A DNA stretch of 55,392 bases, from contig JADLFV010000088.1 of NCBI GenBank assembly GCA_020849625.1, forward strand, positions 1-55,392, given 5' to 3'. The notes below the pieces were generated by a model that did not search any database, had not been told where the DNA came from, and saw only the letters and a list, made by a program, of their open reading frames with translations. This document shows, piece by piece, positions 28,921 through 37,333 of this stretch. Origin of the DNA: Phycisphaeraceae bacterium (GTDB lineage: Bacteria > Planctomycetota > Phycisphaerae > Phycisphaerales > Phycisphaeraceae). Made by a program: the position numbers and the translations under genes. How positions within the stretch are numbered: the stretch's first letter is position 1; every line of letters starts with the position of its first letter.

Positions 28921-29852
28921 TCACGGATCAGGCGCAGGCTTTGCGCGAACAGGTGGAGCGGAGGTCACGTCCGGAATTACCGCCCGGCAGTCCACTGATG
29001 GTGGAGGCTGCCAACCCCGCGACCCGCACGGCCCGAGGCGCGGCCACCACAGGCGCCACCGCCCGCACCATCGCGGTGACCAGCGGCAAGGGCGGAGTGG
29101 GCAAGACCACCCTCAGCGTCAACCTTGCCGTGCAACTGTCCTCGATGCACCGCCGCGTCGTGCTGCTGGACGCCGACCTGGGCACCGCCAATGCCGACGT
29201 GCTGTGCAACCTTTCACCGGCCAGCACACTGGCGCATGTCGTGGCGGGTCGCAAGCGTCTGGAAGAGGTGTTGATTGACGCGCCCGGCGGCTTCCGCCTG
29301 GTCCCCGGCGCTTCGGGCCTGGCCCAGATGGCGGCCCTGAGCGAGTTCGAGCGATCACGCCTGCTGGCCCAGCTTCATCAACTTGAAACGCGCGCCGATG
29401 TCATCCTGATCGACACCGGCGCCGGCGTCAGCCCCAATGTGTTGGGGTTCCTCGTCGCCGCCGACGAAGTTCTTGTGGTCACCACGCCCGAACCGACGGC
29501 GGTGACCGATGCTTATGCGGTGATCAAGACTTTGTACCGACAGAAACCCGGCGCTTCAGTGCTGTTGCTCGTGAACATGGTTCGAGACGAAGTCGAAGCG
29601 CGACAGGTCTTCGGCCGGTTGTCCGCGGTGTGTCGCAAGTTTCTTCAGATGTCGTTGCGCTATGCCGGTCATCTTCCGAGTGATCCTCGTGTGCAGATGT
29701 CCATTCGTCGTCGTCAGCCGTTTGCGTTGGATGCATCCGCGACTGCGGCCCGCGCGGGGTTGAGTCGCCTGGCCCATCGGTTGGATCGTCATGCCACCTC
29801 GGCGCGCAGCGAAGGTTTGTTTCGGCGTATGGCGAGCTGGCTGGCGCGCTGA
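28917..29852 (+). CDS. flhG: Flagellar number regulator FlhG (FleN, MinD family)
   Basis: This 311-residue MinD/ParA-type ATPase antagonises FlhF and limits flagellar number. It has a deviant Walker A, SGKGGVGKTTLSVNLAVQL (about 58-76), DADLGTANADVLCNL, and DTGAGVSPNVLGFL with EPTAVTDAYAVIKTL. The C-terminal region lacks a clear amphipathic MinD targeting helix but ends in a basic segment. It overlaps flhF by 4 bases and is the last gene before a promoter-bearing gap. Confidence 0.92.
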   Translation: MITDQAQALREQVERRSRPELPPGSPLMVEAANPATRTARGAATTGATARTIAVTSGKGGVGKTTLSVNLAVQLSSMHRRVVLLDADLGTANADVLCNLSPASTLAHVVAGRKRLEEVLIDAPGGFRLVPGASGLAQMAALSEFERSRLLAQLHQLETRADVILIDTGAGVSPNVLGFLVAADEVLVVTTPEPTAVTDAYAVIKTLYRQKPGASVLLLVNMVRDEVEARQVFGRLSAVCRKFLQMSLRYAGHLPSDPRVQMSIRRRQPFALDASATAARAGLSRLAHRLDRHATSARSEGLFRRMASWLAR

Positions 29853-29912
29853 ACATCGCACACTGCGTGGCGCACTTTTTTCATTTTTTTTTGTCGCGCA
29901 AGCGGTAACCGC

Positions 29913-29942
29913 TTCACAACGGTTGTAGCTTTTGATTAGAAT
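29913..29942 (+). promoter_or_regulatory. Possible sigma-70 type promoter
   Basis: TTCACA and TAGAAT are separated by 18 bases in the 129-base gap after flhG. The gap also holds a T-run (29874-29892) and a small stem (AAGCGGT/ACCGCTT). This suggests a terminator for the flagellar run followed by a new start for the fliA unit. Confidence 0.4.
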
Positions 29943-29981
29943 GCCGCTGCTCTAATGGATTAGGGCGACGTGATTTGACGC

Positions 29982-30311
29982 ATGTTGGGGCAGAGGCGGG
30001 GTCCTCTGAGCAAAGGAGTGCTTCACATCCCTTCCCGTGTGATCGCCACAAGTTTCGCGCTTGTCGCCTTCGCGGCCGCTGCCGTGATCGGTGTCTATGT
30101 CGGCAACGACGTGTTCACCGTGTTGTGGCGAGCGGCGGTGATCATGCTGATCTGCTATCTGATCGGACGCGGTGTGGGCGCGGTGGCCCAGTGGACCGTT
30201 GACGATCACATCACGCATTACCAGAAACAACACCCTATTCCCGGAGAGACTTCCCAGGATTCTTCCTCGCAGGAGTCCGCCCCCGGAACCTCGACCCGCG
30301 CCGCGGCATGA
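29982..30311 (+). CDS. Small two-helix membrane protein upstream of fliA
   Basis: This protein of up to 109 residues has two membrane helices (about 20-37 and 43-62) separated by a short loop and a polar tail rich in Ser, Gln and Glu. The start is uncertain: ATG 29982 is listed, but AAAGGAG at 30012 would favour a start near 30039 (GTG). The second helix ends in GRGVGAVAQWTVDDHI. It sits between flhG and fliA, the only unassigned gene there, so a flagellar link is plausible but unproven. Confidence 0.6.
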   Translation: MLGQRRGPLSKGVLHIPSRVIATSFALVAFAAAAVIGVYVGNDVFTVLWRAAVIMLICYLIGRGVGAVAQWTVDDHITHYQKQHPIPGETSQDSSSQESAPGTSTRAAA

Positions 30312-30368
30312 GGCGCAACGGTTGACCGGCGCTGAACGCACCGGGCATTGAGGCCAGTCAAGGAGTCG

Positions 30369-31181
30369 ATGAAGATGGCGAAACGGACAGCAGCCAAAAC
30401 CATCAGCGACGATAAACGCAGCATCCAGGAGGTCTGGGTCGAGTACCAGAAGACCAACGACCAGGATCTGCGCAACCGCCTGATGGAAAACTACCTGCCC
30501 CTGGTGAAGTTCAGCGCCGAGCGCCTGCACACCAAGCTGCCGGACGAAGTCGATGTCGAGGACCTGATGAGTGCCGGCATCTTCGGCCTGATGGACGCCA
30601 TCGACGCCTTCGACATGAGCCGCGGCGTGAAGTTTGAAACCTATTGCGCCCCGCGCATCCGCGGCGCCATCCTCGACGAGTTGCGATCCATGGACTGGGT
30701 GCCGCGACTGGTCCGCCATCGCACCAGTCAGCTCGAACGCGCCCGCAAGTCCATCCAAATGGAGACCGGCCGGGCCCCGACCGATGATGAACTGGCCAGC
30801 AGGCTCGCCGTCAACCAGGACGAGTTCGCCAAGATCAAGAAGGACGCCGGTGCGGTCGGCGTTGTCTCCCTTTCACGCAAGTGGTTCGAAACCGACTCCA
30901 ACAAGGACGTGCGCGAGATCGACGTGCTCGAAGACGCGCGGCAGACCAGCCCCCTGATCGCCGTGCAGAAGCGCGACCTCAAGGAACTGATCACCCACGG
31001 CCTGAGCCGTGCCGAGCAGTTGATCGTGGTCCTCTACTACTTTGAAGAGATGACCATGAAGGAGATCGGCACCACGCTCGATCTGTCCGAGTCGCGCGTC
31101 AGCCAGATGCACTCATCCATCCTCGCCCGCCTCAAGGCCCAGCTTCAGCACCGCTCCGCCGAACTGGAGCAGGAAGCGTAA
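30369..31181 (+). CDS. fliA: Flagellar sigma factor FliA (sigma-28/WhiG family)
   Basis: This is a sigma factor for late flagellar genes. Region 2 has YLPLVKFSAERLHTKLP, DVEDLMSAGIFGLMDAIDAFDMSRGVKFETYC and the RIRGAILDELRSMDWVPR signature of the FliA/WhiG group. Region 3 (about 100-140) and region 4 with RAEQLIVVLYYFEEMTMKEIG and LDLSESRVSQMHSSIL complete it. I set the start at ATG 30369 (AAGGAG upstream). A TTG 21 bases earlier is possible. No anti-sigma FlgM is visible in this window. Confidence 0.93.
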   Translation: MKMAKRTAAKTISDDKRSIQEVWVEYQKTNDQDLRNRLMENYLPLVKFSAERLHTKLPDEVDVEDLMSAGIFGLMDAIDAFDMSRGVKFETYCAPRIRGAILDELRSMDWVPRLVRHRTSQLERARKSIQMETGRAPTDDELASRLAVNQDEFAKIKKDAGAVGVVSLSRKWFETDSNKDVREIDVLEDARQTSPLIAVQKRDLKELITHGLSRAEQLIVVLYYFEEMTMKEIGTTLDLSESRVSQMHSSILARLKAQLQHRSAELEQEA

Positions 31182-31225
31182 GCGGGATTTTCAACCCGCG
31201 ATTTTCAATTTTCGATTTTTGATTT
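31182..31225. repeat. Hairpin plus word repeat H10 after fliA
   Basis: GCGGG-ATTTTCAA-CCCGC (31182-31199) starts at the fliA stop. It is followed by AT-rich words ATTTTCAATTTTCGATTTTT up to 31225. It could work as a terminator because the stem is followed by a T-rich run, and the repeated ATTTTC/ATTTTT words resemble the other elements. Confidence 0.6.
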
Positions 31226-31254
31226 CACTTGCGTTATCCTTGCGCGCGTAGGCT

Positions 31255-31272
31255 GCTCCAGTTCACTGGAGC
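31255..31272. repeat. Half-copy of the 52-bp palindrome unit
   Basis: GCTCCAGTTCACTGGAGC is identical to the unit that makes up the palindrome at 6509-6560. It forms its own stem and lies 22 bases before the argS start. Confidence 0.8.
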
Positions 31273-31294
31273 GTTGAATAACCCGGAGCGTTCG

Positions 31295-33049
31295 ATGTCT
31301 CTGCAAACCCAACTCGATGCCGCCCTGCGTCAGGCGATCCGAAGCGCTTTGGACCGCGACGCTGACCCTCTGCTGGCCCCGGCGACCAACCCCAAGTTCG
31401 GCGACTACCAGGCCAACGCCGCCATGGGCCTGTCCAAGGCGATGGGCCAAAAACCCCGTGATTTAGCGGAAAAAATCGTCGCCGCCCTCGCCCCCGGAAG
31501 TGGCGCCTCCGCCCTGATCGCCGAGGCCACCCTCGCCGGCCCGGGCTTTATCAATCTGCGCTTGACCGATGCCGCCCTCGCTTCGGCTGCATCTGACATG
31601 CTGGCCGACGATCGACTGTCCGTCGCCCCTGCCGATCCGCCGCAGCGCATCGTCATCGACTACTCCGGGCCCAACGTGGCCAAGGAAATGCACATCGGCC
31701 ACCTGCGCTCGACCATCATCGGCGACGCCCTGGCCCGCACCCTCGACTACCTCGGCCACACCGTCATCCGCCAGAACCACCTGGGCGACTGGGGCACACA
31801 GTTCGGCATACTGATTGAATTTCTTGTAGATATGAACTGGGACGCAGATCCCAAGCAATTGAATCATCAGGTCATCGCTGATCTCGATAAGTTTTACCGA
31901 CAAGCGAAGCAAAGGTTTGATAGTGACGGGACATTTGCAGCAGCAGCACGCAGACGAGTTGTCCATCTGCAATCAGGTGACTCGCGAACGCTCGGACTCT
32001 GGAAATACTTGATTAAAAACTCTTTGCTTCATTTCAATACCATCTACATGCGGTTAGGTGTGTTGTTGAACGACGGTGATATCCGTAGCGAAAGCTCTTA
32101 CAACGCTTCTCTCGCGGGCGTCGTCGAAGCGCTGAACCACGCGGGCCTGCTCAAGGTATCCGACGGCGCGCGGGTGGTCTATCCCGACGGCTTCAAGGGC
32201 AAGGACGGTGAGCCGATGCCCATGATCGTGCGCAAATCCGACGGCGGGTATCTCTACGCCACCACCGATCTGGCCGCCGCCCGCTATCGCATCGAGCAAC
32301 TGCACGCCCAGCGCGTCATCTACGTCACCGACTCGCGCCAGAGTCAGCACTTCGCCATGGTGTTCCAGGTCATCAAGCAGTTGCAGTGGGGCGATGATGT
32401 ACGCTTCGACCACGTGCCCTTCGGCACCATCCTGGGACCGGACCGTAAACCCTTCAAGACACGCAGCGGCGGCACGGTGAAACTCTCCGAAGTCTTGGAT
32501 CAAGCGGTGCAGCGTGCAAGCCGCGTGGTAGCCGACCGTGACCTGGACGAGAAGGATAAGCAAAGGATCGCCCAGGTCATCGGCATCGGCTCGGTCAAGT
32601 ATGCCGACCTTTCCAACGATCGCATCAAGGACTACGTGTTCGACTACGACCGCATGCTGGCCCTGGAAGGCAACACCGCGCCGTATCTGATCAACGCCTA
32701 CGTGCGCATCCAGTCGATCTTCCGCAAAGTGGAAGAGTCGGGTATCGGGTGTCGGGTATCGGGTGTCGGGTTGAAGATCACCGATGAGGCTGAACGATCG
32801 CTGGTGTTGAAGCTGCTGCAATTCCCGGGGGTGGTTAATGCGGTGGCAGAGAGCCTGGAGCCGCACCGGCTGTGCACGTATCTGTACGAACTGGCCGGCG
32901 GCTATCACCAGTTCTACGAGCGCTGCCAGGTATTGAAGGCGGACGATGCCGCAACCCGCGACAGCCGCCTGGCGTTGTGCCGCCTGGTCGCTCGTACGCT
33001 CCAGAAGGGCTTGAAACTGTTGGGCATCGAAACGGTCGATCGAATGTGA
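31295..33049 (+). CDS. argS: Arginyl-tRNA synthetase
   Basis: This is a class I synthetase charging tRNA-Arg. It has the N-terminal Add-1 domain (NPKFGDYQANAAMGLSKAMG), the HIGH motif in PNVAKEMHIGHLRSTIIGD, HLGDWGTQFG and the DALR-type anticodon domain to the end (GIETVDRM). I chose ATG 31295; the earlier start would translate the palindrome unit. There are 584 residues. The segment 31805-32105 is clearly poorer in GC than the rest. About 11 residues near 481-491 (SGIGCRVSGVG) are encoded by a tandem word repeat. Confidence 0.95.
   Translation: MSLQTQLDAALRQAIRSALDRDADPLLAPATNPKFGDYQANAAMGLSKAMGQKPRDLAEKIVAALAPGSGASALIAEATLAGPGFINLRLTDAALASAASDMLADDRLSVAPADPPQRIVIDYSGPNVAKEMHIGHLRSTIIGDALARTLDYLGHTVIRQNHLGDWGTQFGILIEFLVDMNWDADPKQLNHQVIADLDKFYRQAKQRFDSDGTFAAAARRRVVHLQSGDSRTLGLWKYLIKNSLLHFNTIYMRLGVLLNDGDIRSESSYNASLAGVVEALNHAGLLKVSDGARVVYPDGFKGKDGEPMPMIVRKSDGGYLYATTDLAAARYRIEQLHAQRVIYVTDSRQSQHFAMVFQVIKQLQWGDDVRFDHVPFGTILGPDRKPFKTRSGGTVKLSEVLDQAVQRASRVVADRDLDEKDKQRIAQVIGIGSVKYADLSNDRIKDYVFDYDRMLALEGNTAPYLINAYVRIQSIFRKVEESGIGCRVSGVGLKITDEAERSLVLKLLQFPGVVNAVAESLEPHRLCTYLYELAGGYHQFYERCQVLKADDAATRDSRLALCRLVARTLQKGLKLLGIETVDRM
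31491..31501 (+). repeat. CCCCCGGAAGT element, copy 9
   Basis: Exact element in argS, with the extended form CCCCCGGAAGTGGCGCC. It encodes Ala-Pro-Gly-Ser-Gly-Ala in a loop of the N-terminal domain. Confidence 0.7.
32735..32772 (+). repeat. One-armed word repeat inside argS (H11)
   Basis: About 2.7 tandem copies of a 14-base unit (GTGTCGGGTATCGG) lie in frame between two conserved argS blocks. The unit length is not a multiple of three, yet the reading frame stays open through it. No matching second arm is present nearby. Confidence 0.8.
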
Positions 33050-33051
33050 CC

Positions 33052-33630
33052 ATGTTAACCATCGCACTCAAGGAATGGGCTGTCGTTTGTGACCTGCTGG
33101 TCGAGGGCGGGTTGGCTATCGTGTTGCGTAAGGGCGGCATTCACGAGGAGGGCGGACCGGGGCGGTTCAAACTGGAGGTCGAACGCTTCGCTCTGTTTCC
33201 CGCGTGGGAGCATCAGGACCCCCGGAAGTTGAAGCAGGCATATCAAAGCCGTGTGAAGACATTCGGGCAGGAGCCGAGCGAGTTGCTGATTCGTGGTTAC
33301 GCGGAGGCTGCCCGCATCTGGCAGGTGCCGTCACGCGAAGCGTTCGATCAGCTTGATGATCTGCATTGTTGGACGAGCGAACAGATCGATATGCGCTTCA
33401 ACTACAAACCCGATCGCCCGATCTACCTGCTTGCATTGCGGGCGTTTCGGTTGCCTGATGCGAAGTTGATCGCCAATCAGCCGCGCTATGCGGGGTGCAA
33501 GAGTTGGGTTGATCTGGATGAAGCCGATGCGATCGATGAGAGCGGGGCGATGCCCGCGATGAGCGATGATGCTTTCGCGGCTTTACTCGAGCGCATCGAA
33601 AAGAGTATGGCCACGGATGGACACGGATAA
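33052..33630 (+). CDS. DUF1802 family protein
   Basis: This 192-residue protein starts MLTIALKEWAVVCDLLVEGG, followed by LRKGGIHEEGG and FALFPAWEHQDPRKLK, which matches the DUF1802 family of unknown function. It begins 2 bases after the argS stop. The last codons (Met-Ala-Thr-Asp-Gly-His-Gly-stop) lie in the left arm of a word-repeat hairpin, so the native C-terminus has been altered or extended by the element. The DPRKL stretch is encoded by a CCCCCGGAAGT element. No enzymatic motif is visible. Confidence 0.8.
   Translation: MLTIALKEWAVVCDLLVEGGLAIVLRKGGIHEEGGPGRFKLEVERFALFPAWEHQDPRKLKQAYQSRVKTFGQEPSELLIRGYAEAARIWQVPSREAFDQLDDLHCWTSEQIDMRFNYKPDRPIYLLALRAFRLPDAKLIANQPRYAGCKSWVDLDEADAIDESGAMPAMSDDAFAALLERIEKSMATDGHG
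33219..33229 (+). repeat. CCCCCGGAAGT element, copy 10
   Basis: Exact element in the DUF1802 gene. It encodes Asp-Pro-Arg-Lys-Leu, the same reading frame used by the copies in flgB and typA. Confidence 0.65.
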
Positions 33631-33692
33631 GCACGGATGAGATGGGAATCCAATGCGTTTTTATCCGTGTCTATCCGTGTTCATCCGTGGCT
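33610..33692. repeat. Word-repeat hairpin H12, supplies the DUF1802 stop
   Basis: The left arm (33610-33640) repeats CACGGATGGA/CACGGATAAG, and the right arm (33660-33692) repeats ATCCGTGTCT/ATCCGTGTTC. The TAA stop of the DUF1802 gene (33628-33630) lies inside the left arm. The right arm runs to the 3' end of the convergent gene on the minus strand. Confidence 0.88.
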
Positions 33693-34900
33693 CAATTTGT
33701 TTTGCTGATCCCCATCGCAGTGCGCAGTTCCCAGGCGATCCAGGTCAGCTCTTCGTTGGGTAGCTGGGTCAACATGCCCTTTTTCCTGCCGACTTTCGGG
33801 TGAATCTGCAGTTGCATCACGGGCACGTCGTTGACCTCCATGCCCGAGGGGCCCATGCGGATGTCCTCGATGTCCTCAGCACGCCATTCCATTTGTCTGG
33901 TGCCGAAAATCGATTGCCGCGTGACCACCAGCGTGTCGCCCACCACGTCGAGGATGGCCCGCCTTTTTCCGGCATTGAACGCAGCCAGAAACATGCCGAT
34001 GCCGATGGCCCAGAACAGGGCAAGGAACGCGATCAGGGCTGGGACGACCGCCCACTCCGGCAAATCACTTTCCACCTCACCCTTGAACAGACCCATGAGC
34101 ATCAACGGCGTGAACACCGCCATGAAACCATTCCACAGCAGGCTGAAGAAGAACAGACCCTTCGAGCCTTTCCACACACCCAGCGGCGGCACGGTGAGCG
34201 TCAGGCCGGCATCATTGCGATCCAGCAGTGTGACAGCATCGGCCGGCCGCGATACCGGGCGATCGACGGTCTGCTCCTGTTCATCAAACGACCCGGCCGA
34301 CTCGGTCACCGGCAAGGCGTCCGCATCATCGATCAACCTGCTGCCGCCACTGAGCGCCAACTCGTGTGACAGTTCGTTGGCAACATCAATCAGCAGCTTC
34401 CGCGGGTAACCCCAGGCCATGATCAGGCTGCGGCGCAAGTTCTGTTTGCGGGTCAGCGAAGGATCTGCCTCGACCATGCCCGCCAGCAGGGCGAAGCTTT
34501 CCACCGGTTTCGCCGGCCCGCCGTTGGTGGAGCTGGTCATGGTGTTGACTTCGAGTCGGCGGATATCAGCACGATAGCGGCGGCGGGTCCAGTGCAGCGG
34601 GCCGAGGTGATCGACGCTGAGGACGTGATCGCGAGTGATCTGGATGCTGTTGTGGCCGCCATAGACCGTTGCGGCCAGGGCGATGGCTGTCAGTCCGAAC
34701 AGCACGAATGGCAAAGCGAGAAGATGAAGTACGCCCACGGTCACCAGGGTGCCGCCGATCAGTAGCAAAATGATCACGAAGAGCCGCCCGGCCCGTCGCG
34801 GGGGCAGGTGATAGACCCGCCCGTCGATCTTCAACTCGCTGCGGAAGCCCTGCCCCTGGTCCATAGGGGATTTCATCGGCTGCGATACCTCAAGCGACAT
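33692..34900 (-). CDS. Multi-pass membrane protein, unknown
   Basis: About 402 residues. It has a pair of membrane helices near 42-80 and a second pair near 262-320, separated by a soluble stretch with the repeated beta pattern HNSIQITRDHVLSVDHLGPLHWTRRRYRADI. A C-terminal PH-like region (RRAILDVVGDTLVVTRQSIFGTRQMEW) repeats that theme. This layout of two helix pairs with PH-like strands occurs in many planctomycete proteins of unknown role. I set the start at ATG 34900 because the longer frame runs into the divergent lipoprotein gene at 35013. Confidence 0.65.
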   Translation of the reverse strand: MSLEVSQPMKSPMDQGQGFRSELKIDGRVYHLPPRRAGRLFVIILLLIGGTLVTVGVLHLLALPFVLFGLTAIALAATVYGGHNSIQITRDHVLSVDHLGPLHWTRRRYRADIRRLEVNTMTSSTNGGPAKPVESFALLAGMVEADPSLTRKQNLRRSLIMAWGYPRKLLIDVANELSHELALSGGSRLIDDADALPVTESAGSFDEQEQTVDRPVSRPADAVTLLDRNDAGLTLTVPPLGVWKGSKGLFFFSLLWNGFMAVFTPLMLMGLFKGEVESDLPEWAVVPALIAFLALFWAIGIGMFLAAFNAGKRRAILDVVGDTLVVTRQSIFGTRQMEWRAEDIEDIRMGPSGMEVNDVPVMQLQIHPKVGRKKGMLTQLPNEELTWIAWELRTAMGISKTN

Positions 34901-35012
34901 GCCGGAATCGTCCGATAAAGGCCGTAACGGCTCAGAATCAAGGAACAGGCGGTAACCAATCCGATAACCGGAAAGCGACGTTTGTCCCCTGACTGCTTGC
35001 CGCGAGGCCACC

Positions 35013-36443
35013 ATGAGCCAGTCCCATCGACACATGACCGCACTGCTGCTGACCGTGCTGCTGACTGCCGGTGGATGCCAGCAGCACTACAACGGCAGCC
35101 TGGGCATCAAGTGGCAGGAACAGCAGCAAGTCGATGCCTATCAGCAGTTTAAGCAGGAACAGGCAGAGAAACTCAATCAGGGCGAACAGCGTTCGATGGC
35201 GCCCGACAGCCCCATCGAGTTTGAGGCCCCGCACACTGAGCAGTTGGGACAGATCGGCCAGGATCAGGCACTGATCGACCCCACCGGCCGTCCGGTGATC
35301 ACTTCCGCCAGCAGCGCTCCAGCCGCACCAGTCAACAACGCTGAGGCGGACTTTGGTCCTCAGGGCTCATCCACCCCCTCGCCTACCCCCGCCCCCGGAA
35401 GTAATCAAATTCTGCCCATCAATAGCAATTTAACGGCCGACCTGCCACGGCAGCGCGTCGGCGCTCTGGGTCTGTTCGGACATGTCGATGAGGTCAACTT
35501 CGCCGGACGCTCCAGCCCGCTCGACGGCACCGACGACCTGCGCCAGATGACCTTCACCGTCGAAGGCGCGGACTTCGATCCCGATCCAGATCCGGCAGGC
35601 AAGCTGATCGTCTATGCCTCCACACGCCATCGCGACACGGCTGACCTGTACGTCAAACGCATCGACGGTACGGCGGTCACGCAACTGACCGATGACCAGG
35701 CCGACGAGATCATGCCCAACTGGTCGCCCGATGGGAAGTGGGTCGCCTTCGCCTCCAACCGCGGCGGCTCCTACGACATCTACGTCATGCCCGCCACCGG
35801 CGGCCATCCGCGACAGATCACCAACGATCCGACCATCGATCTGCATCCATCCTTCTCGCCCGACGGCAGCAAGCTGGTCTATTGCAGCCTCGGCTCGATG
35901 TCCGGGCAGTGGGAGATGGTGGTCATTGACGTGAACAATCCCTCGACGCGACAGGTCATCGGCCTTGGCCTGTTCCCCAACTGGTCCCCGGCCGGCGACA
36001 CGATTCTGTTTCAGCGGGCCCGGCAGCGCGGCACGCGCTGGTTCAGCGTCTGGACCATGAACCTGGTCAACGGCGAACCGACGCCGCCCACGGAAATTGC
36101 CGTCAGCGCCAACGCCGCGGTCATCACGCCCGACTGGTCGCCCGACGGCAACCAGGTGGTCTTCTGCACGGTGATCGATCCGCAGGCGGATGCCTCAGCC
36201 AGCGCCACCCGGGCTGACCTGTGGGTGACCTCTTCCGACGGCACCGGACGCATGAAGCTGACCAGCGGCAAGTTCACCAACATTCAGCCGGCCTGGTCGG
36301 CGGACGGGTCGATCCTGTTCGTCTCCGATCGGGCCGCCAACGGCGTGGAAAACATCTGGGCCGTGCGACCGAGTTTCGCCGCCCGGGACGTACAGCCGTC
36401 GCGCAACAGCAACCCGGCCTCGGTCATGGTGCCGACGCCATAG
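35013..36443 (+). CDS. TolB-like beta-propeller lipoprotein
   Basis: The signal peptide ends in a lipobox (LLTAGGC, near residue 23), so the protein should be lipid-anchored. A polar Gln-rich stretch leads to PD40/WD40-like blades: YASTRHRDTADLYVKRIDGT, IMPNWSPDGKWVAFASNR, LHPSFSPDGSKLVYCS, ITPDWSPDGNQVVF and IQPAWSADGSILFVSDR. This matches TolB-type periplasmic propellers, but no Tol-Pal genes are adjacent. An extra Met at 35034 is a possible start. It contains a CCCCCGGAAGT element in the Pro/Ser linker. Confidence 0.8.
   Translation: MSQSHRHMTALLLTVLLTAGGCQQHYNGSLGIKWQEQQQVDAYQQFKQEQAEKLNQGEQRSMAPDSPIEFEAPHTEQLGQIGQDQALIDPTGRPVITSASSAPAAPVNNAEADFGPQGSSTPSPTPAPGSNQILPINSNLTADLPRQRVGALGLFGHVDEVNFAGRSSPLDGTDDLRQMTFTVEGADFDPDPDPAGKLIVYASTRHRDTADLYVKRIDGTAVTQLTDDQADEIMPNWSPDGKWVAFASNRGGSYDIYVMPATGGHPRQITNDPTIDLHPSFSPDGSKLVYCSLGSMSGQWEMVVIDVNNPSTRQVIGLGLFPNWSPAGDTILFQRARQRGTRWFSVWTMNLVNGEPTPPTEIAVSANAAVITPDWSPDGNQVVFCTVIDPQADASASATRADLWVTSSDGTGRMKLTSGKFTNIQPAWSADGSILFVSDRAANGVENIWAVRPSFAARDVQPSRNSNPASVMVPTP
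35392..35402 (+). repeat. CCCCCGGAAGT element, copy 11
   Basis: Exact element, preceded by CCCCCG, in the linker before the beta-propeller. It encodes Ala-Pro-Gly-Ser-Asn. Confidence 0.7.
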
Positions 36444-36446
36444 GGG

Positions 36447-36535
36447 AGTTTCAAGTTTCAAGTTTCGGGTTTCGAGTTGAAGACAAAGACTTGAACACTC
36501 AGAACTCGAAACTCGAAACTTGAAACTCGTAACTC
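36447..36535. repeat. Word-repeat hairpin H13 (TTTCAAGTTTCGAG family)
   Basis: The left arm (36447-36478) repeats GTTTCAAGTTTC, and the right arm (36500-36535) repeats ACTCGAAAC. It begins 4 bases after the stop of the TolB-like gene. The words belong to the same family as H7 and H14. Confidence 0.82.
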
Positions 36536-36571
36536 GCATCGACGGAGTCGATGCATAACAGGCAGGACGCC

Positions 36572-37333
36572 ATGACAAGTAAACAGGTCATGCTGACCCT
36601 GATCGCCGTCGCTTTGCTCAGCGGCGCCAGCGGTTGCTCCGAACTGATGGTTCGCCGTCCGCAGGCGCAGCCTCCGCTGGAGACGCCGTACGCCGAGCGC
36701 CAGTTGTGGGCGGTTGCCCCGATCCGCAACGAGTCCGGCAGCAGCTACGCCGACGGCTACCGCATGGCTGATCACCTGTCCCGGCAGTTGGAGTCCGTCG
36801 CTCGCATCGACGCTCTGCCGGTCAACCGTGTGATCGCAGCCATGGATGTGCTGCAGATGCCGGCCGTGGCATCACCGGAGGATGTGCGGCGGCTGATGCA
36901 GACGCTCGGGGTTGATGGACTGATCGTGGGCACCATCGCGGCATACGAGCCGTACGACCCGCCCAAGATCGGCCTGGCGGTGGAGTTGTACCTCGATCCC
37001 TTGCGGCCGATGCCGAAGGTGATCGATGAACGAGCTCTGACCCGTGCGGCCGTCGATCAGCAGACGCGCCCCATCGTGCCGCCGCGTGGCCGAGGGCCCG
37101 ATTCAGCCGTCAGCGCCTTTTACGACGCCGCCGATCCGGGCATGCGCAGTCTTTTGGAGGTGTATGCCGCCGGGCGAGGCGAGTCGGACAACGATGCGAT
37201 CAGCAGTGCATTGTATCGCAGCAGCATGGACCTGTTCAGTGAATTTGTCGCCCACTTGGCGGTGGCGCGATTGCTGGCCGGCGAACAGGATCGCCTGGCT
37301 GACAACGCCCCGACCGCCGCGGGCGAGCCTTAG
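36572..37333 (+). CDS. Lipoprotein with CsgG/LpoB-like core
   Basis: A signal peptide ends in a lipobox (LLSGASGC, near residue 22). The mature part starts with ERQLWAVAPIRNESGSSYADGYRMADHLSRQLESV, then RVIAAMDVLQMPAVASPEDVRRLMQTLGVDGLIVGTI. This resembles the beta-alpha fold of CsgG/LpoB-type outer-membrane lipoproteins. ATG 36572 follows AGGA. It stands just after the TolB-like lipoprotein, so the two may form an envelope pair. The family assignment is moderate, from pattern rather than signature residues. Confidence 0.65.
   Translation: MTSKQVMLTLIAVALLSGASGCSELMVRRPQAQPPLETPYAERQLWAVAPIRNESGSSYADGYRMADHLSRQLESVARIDALPVNRVIAAMDVLQMPAVASPEDVRRLMQTLGVDGLIVGTIAAYEPYDPPKIGLAVELYLDPLRPMPKVIDERALTRAAVDQQTRPIVPPRGRGPDSAVSAFYDAADPGMRSLLEVYAAGRGESDNDAISSALYRSSMDLFSEFVAHLAVARLLAGEQDRLADNAPTAAGEP

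Noticed and set aside
32872..33051. Upstream start for the DUF1802 gene within argS
   Set aside because: The extra 60 residues overlap the conserved argS C-terminus in another frame; ATG 33052 fits the family start.
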